A DNA stretch of 8,422 bases, taken from NCBI GenBank assembly GCA_016194795.1, contig JACQAX010000248.1:1-8422 (forward strand). The letters run 5' to 3'. The DNA comes from Deltaproteobacteria bacterium. Its GTDB lineage: Bacteria; Bdellovibrionota; UBA1018; UBA923. The notes beneath the pieces are model-generated. The model had not been told where the DNA came from and made no database searches. It worked only from the letters and a program-made list of their open reading frames with translations. This document shows, piece by piece, positions 1-4,666 of the stretch (positions are counted from its first letter, which is position 1; each line of letters opens with the position of its first letter). The translations under genes were made by a program, and so were the position numbers.

Positions 1-443
1 CGGGCCTTGCCACCTTGGCCGGCGAGCAGCCGACTGATGCGGGCGAACGGCCCATGGTCCCAGTGTTTGGCGACGAGCTCGGCGATCGCCGGGCTGGGCG
101 AGCGCACGTCGGCGGCCCGGAGGTAATGGGTCATGACGTAGAGCGCGGTCACGCGCTCGGCCTCGAGATCTTCTTCGATGTGCTCGTCGCCGCTCAGAAG
201 CTTCTTTGCTTTTTGATAAGCCGCGCGATGCGCCTTCGGAATCTCGGCGTCGTCGACGAAGCGTGAGATCCCCTTGGCATGCGCGGCGAGATAAGCCCGC
301 ACGTCGGCCACGAGCACGAGCACGCCGCCCAGCACGGGATACGACTCGCGGCATCCGCCGCACTCGACCGCATGCTCCGCGCCGCGAAGCTCCGCGCTCT
401 CACACGACGGACAAATGAGAAACTGCAACGTATCGCGCAGCAA
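1..443 (-). CDS. Methyltransferase with N-terminal Trm112-like zinc ribbon, partial (C-terminus outside window)
   Basis: Reading the minus strand from 443 gives an open frame of 147 codons that runs off the left edge. The start of the protein reads LLRDTLQFLICPSCES, followed by VECGGCRESYPVLGG. The Cys pairs at about residues 11/14 and 28/31 and the following Y-P-V-x-G-G make a Trm112-like zinc ribbon, as found at the N-terminus of many bacterial SAM-dependent methyltransferases. A mostly helical linker follows, ending in HWDHGPFARISRLL near the edge; the SAM-binding motif would lie outside the window. No ATG or GTG precedes the zinc ribbon in frame: an in-frame TAA lies four codons upstream of the first TTG (443), and a second TTG is at 428. 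A TTG start is therefore inferred, and 443 leaves a few residues before the first Cys, as is usual. It is transcribed divergently from the small gene at 511. The substrate cannot be told. Confidence 0.75.
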   Translation of the reverse strand, partial: MLRDTLQFLICPSCESAELRGAEHAVECGGCRESYPVLGGVLVLVADVRAYLAAHAKGISRFVDDAEIPKAHRAAYQKAKKLLSGDEHIEEDLEAERVTALYVMTHYLRAADVRSPSPAIAELVAKHWDHGPFARISRLLAGQGGKA

Positions 444-452
444 GGTACTGCC

Positions 453-482
453 AGTTTACCCGCCCTGGCTCATCGCTTGCAA
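453..482 (-). promoter_or_regulatory. Possible sigma70-type promoter for the zinc-ribbon methyltransferase
   Basis: On the minus strand TTGCAA (482-477) and TAAACT (458-453) are separated by 18 bp, each matching four of six consensus positions. The -10 box ends 9 nt before the TTG at 443, so a transcript from it would be nearly leaderless. That agrees with the absence of a Shine-Dalgarno site before this TTG. The matches are weak and this is a suggestion only. Confidence 0.3.
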
Positions 483-497
483 GCCACAGAAGAGATT

Positions 498-504
498 GGA
501 GGAG
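498..504 (+). promoter_or_regulatory. Strong ribosome binding site fixing the start of the DUF883-like gene
   Basis: GGAGGAG lies 6 nt before the ATG at 511. It decides the start: the frame also has an ATG at 415, but that one lies inside the divergent methyltransferase gene, has no such site, and would add 32 unlikely residues. Confidence 0.8.
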
Positions 505-510
505 ACGCTC

Positions 511-795
511 ATGGCAATCGAAGCTGAAAAGAACCCCATCAAGGACACCGCCCCGGTGGAGGGCTCGCCCAAGGACCTCGACGAGGCGCTCGCGCACGTG
601 AAGGAGATCGCGCAGGACTACGCCGACGACTTCATGAAGCTCGCGCAGGACAACGTCTCCGCGCTCCTCGAACAGGTACAGGCCGGCGTGAAGTCGATCG
701 AGAAGCGCCCGCTCATCCCGGTGCTCGCCGGCTTCGCCGCGGGCTGCGCGCTCGGCGCGGTCGTCAGCAAGCGGCGCCTTCGCCTGCTTCAGTAG
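511..795 (+). CDS. DUF883/ElaB-YqjD-like small membrane-anchored protein
   Basis: A protein of 94 residues. The first ~20 residues are polar and probably disordered. Residues ~21-65 are a charged amphipathic helical region (KDLDEALAHVKEIAQDYADD onward). Residues ~67-86 (RPLIPVLAGFAAGCALGAVV) form a single C-terminal membrane segment rich in Gly and Ala, followed by a basic tail SKRRLRLLQ. This layout, a long helix then a Gly-rich transmembrane anchor with terminal Arg/Lys, is that of the DUF883 (ElaB/YqjD) family, whose E. coli members anchor in the inner membrane and have been linked to ribosomes in stationary phase. Membership is judged from architecture, not from a search. The last codons overlap by 7 bp, tail to tail, with the outer-membrane protein gene on the other strand, leaving no room for a terminator between them. 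Confidence 0.75.
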   Translation: MAIEAEKNPIKDTAPVEGSPKDLDEALAHVKEIAQDYADDFMKLAQDNVSALLEQVQAGVKSIEKRPLIPVLAGFAAGCALGAVVSKRRLRLLQ

Positions 796-1445
796 CGAAA
801 GCCGACGAAGGCGGCGACCTCGGCCCAATGGCGGCTGAACTCGAGCTTATCGCCCGAGGGCGTCGTGACGCTGCCCGAGGAAGACAGGTAGATGACCTGT
901 CCACCGGTAAGCAGCGAGTTTCCGAGGTCGACGTCGACACCGACGCGCGGCGACCAGGCGAAGCTCGACGGCGAATCGGACGACGAGCCCCAGTTGGGGC
1001 TCGTGGCCTTGTCGGTTCCGACCGACGTGTGCAGCAGGCCGAAGCCGAGCCCCGCCCAGTAAACCACCGAGCCGGCCGCACCGAGGAGGCGCGGCACGAC
1101 GAGCAGCGAGACCTCCCGGTCGGCGGCTTCCGCCGAGCTGGAGTTCATGTACGGCCGATAACTGACCGCGCCGCCCAGGCTGAAATACGGCGTGAGATCG
1201 ACGTCGACCTCGGCGCCGACGACGATGCTGCCGGGGTCCTTGGAGTTGAGCGAGAGGTTCGTCGACCCGGTCCGCGTGAAGGTCGACTGGCTGGCCAGCG
1301 AGAAACCCAGGATGGCCACCGCTCGGCCGGTTTTCCGGTTCGCGGGGCCGGTGATGGTGCGAACCGCGCCGTCGCCGAACGCGTCGGCTCCGAGTGTGGC
1401 GAACGCGCAGGCTGAGACGACGAGCAGGCTGAGTTGGCGGGTCAT
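789..1445 (-). CDS. Predicted outer-membrane beta-barrel protein
   Basis: A protein of 218 residues. Residues 1-22 look like a signal peptide: basic start (MTRQ), hydrophobic core LLVVSACAFATL, and an A-x-A-type site near GADA. The mature part alternates short hydrophobic strands with polar Ser/Thr/Asp/Gly turns (for example residues 74-85, 88-97, 111-119, 126-138, 163-174, 179-189, 203-218). It ends in FVGFRY, the C-terminal aromatic residue that the Bam machinery recognises in outer-membrane barrels. The length suits an 8- to 10-stranded barrel, but strand number cannot be fixed by eye. It starts 3 bp after the stop of the Ada-like gene and has no clear Shine-Dalgarno site, so it is probably cotranscribed and perhaps translationally coupled. 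Function unknown; a structural or porin-like role is possible. Confidence 0.7.
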   Translation of the reverse strand: MTRQLSLLVVSACAFATLGADAFGDGAVRTITGPANRKTGRAVAILGFSLASQSTFTRTGSTNLSLNSKDPGSIVVGAEVDVDLTPYFSLGGAVSYRPYMNSSSAEAADREVSLLVVPRLLGAAGSVVYWAGLGFGLLHTSVGTDKATSPNWGSSSDSPSSFAWSPRVGVDVDLGNSLLTGGQVIYLSSSGSVTTPSGDKLEFSRHWAEVAAFVGFRY

Positions 1446-1448
1446 GGG

Positions 1449-2285
1449 CTAGAGTTTAACCCGAGATCGCTCCCAACCCAAGATTGCTTTCTTGCGCGTC
1501 GTCCCCCACCGGTATTCGCCGATCACTCCCGACTCACGGATCACCCGGTGGCACGGGATGAGATAGGCGATCGGGTTCTCGGCGACCGCCGAGCCGACGG
1601 CGCGCGCCGCGCGCGGGGCGTCGATCCACCGGGCAAGATCGCCATAGGAGACGACGTGGCCGCTCGGGATGCGAAGAAGCGCCTCCCAGACCTTGAGCTG
1701 AAAGCGGGAGCCGGCCACGAGAAGCTTGAGGCCACCGCCCTTTTGCTTGGCCGAAAAAACCTGCCCGGCGACGGTCTTCGCCAAGCGAGGCGCCTCGGCG
1801 AGGCGCGCGCCAGGCCAACGCTCCCGCAGCTCCGCCAGGGCTTGCGCCCGCGTGAGCCCCTCGCCGAGAAAGGTGAGCCCTACGAGTCCGCGCGCGCTCG
1901 TCGCGACGAAGCAGTCGCCGAACGGCGACTCCGCCACGCCGTACCCGAGCTCGAGTCCCCCGCCGCGCGCTTTCACCTCGCCGGGAGTCATCGCATCGAC
2001 GCTCACGAGCAGGTCATGCAGCCGGCCCGCGCTCGAAAGCCCGCACTCGTAGGCCACGTCGAGCACTGAAGCCCGCGACTCGCGCAGCCGCTCGCGCGCG
2101 TGCTCGGCCGTGAGAAACTGGAGAAAACGCTTCGGGCTCACGCCCGCCCAGCGGGTGAACAGGCGCTGGAAATGAAACTCGCTCATGCTCGACGCCCGCG
2201 CCACCTCGGCGAGGCTCGGCTGCGCCAGGCGGCGGCTTTCCAGGTAACGGATGGCTTGCTCGACTCTGCGGTAATCGCTCGGCAT
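1449..2285 (-). CDS. Ada-like protein: AraC-type HTH fused to O6-alkylguanine-DNA alkyltransferase, lacking the Ada zinc domain
   Basis: A protein of 278 residues that removes alkyl groups from O6-alkylguanine in DNA by irreversible transfer to its own cysteine. Residues ~5-105 are an AraC/XylS helix-turn-helix region: LAEVARASSMSEFHFQRLF, then SPKRFLQFL, then VLDVAYECGLSSAGRLHDLL. Residues ~112-190 resemble the alkyltransferase N-terminal ribonuclease-H-like part. Residues ~194-275 are the active domain, with FQLKVWEALLRIPSGHVVSYGDLA and the signature PCHRVI, whose acceptor Cys is residue 245. E. coli Ada is 354 residues; the roughly 76 missing correspond to its N-terminal zinc-binding phosphotriester-repair domain. 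No four-Cys zinc cluster is seen here, so the methyl-phosphotriester switch that turns Ada into an activator should be absent. Whether the HTH still regulates is open. The ATG at 2285 has only a weak ribosome site. The outer-membrane barrel gene follows 3 bp downstream. Confidence 0.9.
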   Translation of the reverse strand: MPSDYRRVEQAIRYLESRRLAQPSLAEVARASSMSEFHFQRLFTRWAGVSPKRFLQFLTAEHARERLRESRASVLDVAYECGLSSAGRLHDLLVSVDAMTPGEVKARGGGLELGYGVAESPFGDCFVATSARGLVGLTFLGEGLTRAQALAELRERWPGARLAEAPRLAKTVAGQVFSAKQKGGGLKLLVAGSRFQLKVWEALLRIPSGHVVSYGDLARWIDAPRAARAVGSAVAENPIAYLIPCHRVIRESGVIGEYRWGTTRKKAILGWERSRVKL

Positions 2286-2603
2286 GGGACCCGTTGTACC
2301 CGAGCGCGGCTCAGCGATCCACCCGGTTCTTGCGCAGATAATCGAGGAAGGCGCGAAGCTTTTCGGCTTTTTTTGAGCCGGGCGCCACGCCAGGTCCGGC
2401 GCCGCCTCCCATCGTTTTGGATTTTTGGATTTTGAGAGGCTTTGAGGCGATCCGCTGCGGCGACAGGCCCCCTGTCAGCCCAGATCGCGACAGCGGCTCG
2501 ACCGTATCCCTCGTCTCGGGCACCGCCACTGGACGCGGGCAAAGTCCAAAAATCCAAAACTGTGGGAGGCGCGGCGAGGGTCGGGACCGTCCGCTCCCCC
2601 CGC
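2286..2603. other. 318-bp intergenic spacer with no convincing gene
   Basis: This spacer separates two minus-strand genes, the methyltransferase (stop at 2604) and the Ada-like gene (start at 2285). It holds the inverted-repeat element at 2404-2570, described separately, and must hold any separate promoter for the Ada-like gene; no clear promoter boxes are seen. A 33-codon minus-strand frame at 2311-2412 starts inside the left repeat arm. It ends in a helical-looking stretch KKAEKLRAFLDYLRKNRVDR but has no ribosome binding site. I do not call it a gene, though it could be the remnant of one. Confidence 0.6.
2404..2570. repeat. 167-bp element with 31-bp imperfect inverted repeats (MITE- or REP-like)
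   Basis: The left arm (2404-2434) and right arm (2540-2570) are inverted copies matching at 28 of 31 positions. Their shared core is TTTTGGATTTTTGGA, A+T-rich in an otherwise G+C-rich window, flanked outward by GCCTCCCA. Read as plus-strand RNA, two of the three differences become G-U pairs, leaving one mismatch (2413/2561). The 105-nt interior holds a nested stem at 2448-2457 with 2491-2500 (nine pairs around one mismatch) and an apical perfect hairpin at 2462-2476 (GACAGG-CCC-CCTGTC). No transposase is present and no target-site duplication is evident next to the arms. It may be a non-autonomous mobile element, a REP-like palindrome, or a structured RNA; the window holds only one copy. Confidence 0.65.
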
Positions 2604-3443
2604 TTACCGCGCGCGGTAGCCGACGGCGCACCAGTACGGGAGCGCCTCGCTGAAGGTGATGCGCTCGAGCCCGGCGGCCGTCATCATCTTCTCGATCTCG
2701 ACGCGCGAGAAGCGCTGTTCGAGCTTGGTGCCGAAACGGTCGAGGGCATCGGTGCGCATCGTATAGAAGCTGCGGTCACGGTAGATGTACAATGGCATGT
2801 TGCGCGCGTTCAGCCCGAGACGCTCGGCAAGCTGCGCGGCGCGCGCCAGCGGGAAGTAGATGCCGGCGGCGATCGCCTGGCTCAAAGCGTAGCGCAGTGG
2901 CAGCGGCGAGCTCGACGTCGTGTAGCGCAGGAGCTCGCTCGTTCTCCAGAGCGCGCGGTACCAGGCCGGGCGGTTGTCCATCGCGTAGTAGAGGTACAGC
3001 AGGAAGGGCGCGCCGACCTTCAGCTTGCGCACGCAGGCCGCGAGGCCGGCCTGGGTGTCGGGCACGTGGTGGAGCACGCCGAGCGAGTACCCGAAATCCA
3101 TCGACGCGTCGGCGAGCGGGATCGCATCGACGCTCGCGTGGTGGAACTCGCAGTTGGCCACGCCCTCGCGGGCGAGGTTGCGTCGGGCCACGCCGAGCGC
3201 CTGCTCCGAGGCGTCGACGCAGTGGAGCGTTCCCACCCGCGGCGCCACGCACGCCGCCCAGCGGCCGCTGCCCGAGCCGAGGTCGAAGCCCACCGCCCGC
3301 GCCGGGAGCGCCGCCCACGGAAAAATCCCGAAGTAGCTCTTGAAGATCTCCCCGCGCTCCTCGTCGGAGAGCGCGCGCTGATCGAAGCGGCTCCATTCGT
3401 CGCCGAAACCCCTGACCGTCCTGGCATCCTGGTTCTTGCTCAT
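2604..3443 (-). CDS. Class I SAM-dependent methyltransferase
   Basis: A protein of 279 residues with a Rossmann-type methyltransferase fold. Motif I is VGFDLGSGSGR (51-61), the SAM-binding glycine loop. HCVDASE (74-80) ends the second strand with acidic Asp77, which usually binds the ribose. DAIPLADASMDFGYSLGVLHHV (106-127) covers the adenine-contact and motif IV region. After ~140 the chain departs from minimal methyltransferases, with an aromatic-rich insert (residues 149-225, for example LLYLYYAMDNRPAWYRALW) that may form the substrate site or lie against the membrane. Its ATG overlaps the stop of the upstream glycosyltransferase gene (ATGA, 4 bp), so the two are translationally coupled and probably modify the same molecule. 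A glycan or glycolipid substrate is inferred from this partner. No O- or C-methyltransferase subtype can be assigned. Confidence 0.85.
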   Translation of the reverse strand: MSKNQDARTVRGFGDEWSRFDQRALSDEERGEIFKSYFGIFPWAALPARAVGFDLGSGSGRWAACVAPRVGTLHCVDASEQALGVARRNLAREGVANCEFHHASVDAIPLADASMDFGYSLGVLHHVPDTQAGLAACVRKLKVGAPFLLYLYYAMDNRPAWYRALWRTSELLRYTTSSSPLPLRYALSQAIAAGIYFPLARAAQLAERLGLNARNMPLYIYRDRSFYTMRTDALDRFGTKLEQRFSRVEIEKMMTAAGLERITFSEALPYWCAVGYRAR

Positions 3444-4525
3444 GCTTTAGCGGCTCCCAAAACCTTCTCGACGCCCGCGATGAACTTCGGCGCGGTCACC
3501 GCGAGACAGTAGCGCTCCTCGACGCGCTTGCGGCTCGCCGCGCCCATGCGCGCGCGCAGCTGGCGGTCGTCGTACAGCCGTTCGAGCGCGCGCGCCCACT
3601 CGTGGGGCCGGCTCGCGAGAAAACCGTTCACCTCGTCGACGACGATCTCGCGGTTGACGCCGACGGGCGAGGCGACGACGGGTAGCCCGCACGCCATGTA
3701 CTGGATGAGCTTGAAGCCGCACTTGCCCCGCGACCAGGCGTCGTCGGTCAGCGGCATCACGCCGACGTCGAAGCCCAGCAGGTCGGCCACCTCGCGCTCC
3801 TCCGACCAGGGCCGGTACTCCACGGGAAGGCCGGCCAGCTTCGCGTCGCCTGCCGCGGCACCGACCACGACGACGCGCACCGAGCGTCCGCGCGCGAAGT
3901 CGCGCAGCACGGGGGCGAGCTCGGCGAGATACGCACCGGTCGAGGGCGAGCCGATCCAGCCGATCGTGAACGGCGCGCCGCTCTCGCGCGAGAAATCGCG
4001 CGTGCGCGAGTAGACGGCGAGATCGACGACGGTGGGCAGATACTCGACGCGCGGGTTGAAGCGGCGCGAGTACTCGACGAGGTAAGGCGAGCCGGCGAAG
4101 ACGAGCGCCGCGCCCTTCAGCGCCGCTCCGATCTTTCCGCCGAGCAGCCAGCGCACGGGCGCCCGCTGGCTCAGGTCGTAATAATGAAAGATCGGGTCGT
4201 CGTAATCGTAGACGAAGCGCACGCCCGCGGCCGCGAACGCGCGCTCGAAGAGCGCCGGCACGTACGGAAAAAGCTCGACTCCGATGACGACCAGGTCGAA
4301 GTCGCGCACGCGCGCCAGCACGCGCAGCCTCCGGGCGGCGGCGCGGATGATCGCCAGCGGCGCGCGGCGGCCCGTCCTGAAGCGCTCGTCGAGGTACTGC
4401 TCGTCGAGCAGGCTGGAGACCTCGCACTCGAAGCCCGCGCGCTCGAAGTAAGGGAGGTACTGTTCGATTCGGTAACGGAACGAGGCAGCCTTTCGTCCGT
4501 ACTTGTGGAGAAACAAGATGCGCAT
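3440..4525 (-). CDS. Glycosyltransferase, GT4-type (group 1)
   Basis: A protein of 361 residues from the ATG at 4525. It transfers a sugar from an activated donor, probably at the cytoplasmic face of the inner membrane. The start MRILFLHKYG is a typical first strand of a GT-B fold. The N-terminal half (to ~180) includes VYDYDDPIFHYYD (105-117). The C-terminal donor-binding half begins near GWIGSPSTG (189-197). It contains GVMPLTDDAWSRGKCGFKLI (255-274) and continues QYMACGLPVVASPVGVNREIV, the conserved donor-site region of GT4 enzymes. A GTG at 4552 would add nine residues (VLELYFQK preceded by fMet) that do not resemble the family, so the ATG is preferred although neither has a good ribosome site. 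It overlaps the downstream methyltransferase gene by 4 bp. Donor and acceptor cannot be told from sequence. Confidence 0.85.
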   Translation of the reverse strand: MRILFLHKYGRKAASFRYRIEQYLPYFERAGFECEVSSLLDEQYLDERFRTGRRAPLAIIRAAARRLRVLARVRDFDLVVIGVELFPYVPALFERAFAAAGVRFVYDYDDPIFHYYDLSQRAPVRWLLGGKIGAALKGAALVFAGSPYLVEYSRRFNPRVEYLPTVVDLAVYSRTRDFSRESGAPFTIGWIGSPSTGAYLAELAPVLRDFARGRSVRVVVVGAAAGDAKLAGLPVEYRPWSEEREVADLLGFDVGVMPLTDDAWSRGKCGFKLIQYMACGLPVVASPVGVNREIVVDEVNGFLASRPHEWARALERLYDDRQLRARMGAASRKRVEERYCLAVTAPKFIAGVEKVLGAAKA

Positions 4526-4533
4526 CTTCTGAA

Positions 4534-4539
4534 AGTATA
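4534..4539 (-). promoter_or_regulatory. Possible -10 box (TATACT) for the glycosyltransferase operon
   Basis: TATACT on the minus strand matches five of six positions of a sigma70 -10 box and ends 8 nt before the ATG at 4525. This would give an almost leaderless transcript, in line with the missing Shine-Dalgarno site. No good -35 hexamer sits 16-18 bp upstream, so confidence is low. Confidence 0.3.
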
Positions 4540-4613
4540 ACTCAAGTACCACTCAAGACCCTCATGCGCGATGAGTCACGACTTTTGAGTTAACTAAAAT
4601 GCCGCGTTTTCCT

Positions 4614-4642
4614 TTGACAGAACAACACGTCGTTCTTAGTTT
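4614..4642 (+). promoter_or_regulatory. Likely sigma70-type promoter of the propeller/protease gene
   Basis: A perfect -35 hexamer TTGACA (4614-4619) is followed after 17 bp by TAGTTT (4637-4642), which keeps the T, A and final T of the -10 consensus. Transcription would begin near 4649, leaving a leader of about 18 nt that contains the ribosome site. Confidence 0.5.
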
Positions 4643-4653
4643 TTTCGAATCTT

Positions 4654-4660
4654 AAGGGGG
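4654..4660 (+). promoter_or_regulatory. Ribosome binding site of the 980-residue protein
   Basis: AAGGGGG differs at one base from AAGGAGG and ends 6 nt before the ATG at 4667. A second ATG two codons on (4673) would be 12 nt away, so 4667 is preferred. Confidence 0.65.
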
Positions 4661-4666
4661 ACCTCT

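Larger units (their letters stand above)
4526..4666. promoter_or_regulatory. Divergent A+T-rich regulatory region with short repeats
   Basis: This 141-bp spacer separates the minus-strand glycosyltransferase gene from the plus-strand protease gene and is richer in A+T than the genes around it. It contains two direct copies of ACTCAAG (4540-4546 and 4551-4557, start to start 11 bp, about one helix turn) and an inverted copy, TTGAGT, at 4585-4590. Between them is the inverted repeat CTCAT-GCGCG-ATGAG (4561-4575). Such an arrangement could bind a dimeric regulator shared by both directions, but these are short words and no regulator is identified. Confidence 0.4.

Noticed and set aside
415..510. 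N-terminal extension of the DUF883-like protein from the ATG at 415
   Set aside because: It would overlap the divergent methyltransferase gene and lacks a ribosome site, whereas GGAGGAG sits 6 nt before the ATG at 511.
828..1415. Plus-strand frame (195 codons) opposite the outer-membrane barrel gene
   Set aside because: Arg/Gly/Asp-rich shadow; the minus-strand frame has a signal peptide and a C-terminal aromatic residue and explains the region better.
2354..2374. Terminator-like CGAA-GCTT-TTCG sequence followed by a T run
   Set aside because: The possible stem is only four base pairs, and the T run lies on the plus strand while the neighbouring genes are on the minus strand.
2442..3512. 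Plus-strand frame (356 codons) across the spacer and the methyltransferase
   Set aside because: Lies opposite a methyltransferase with clear SAM motifs; translation is low-complexity Arg/Ala/Val/Glu. It also runs through the repeat element.
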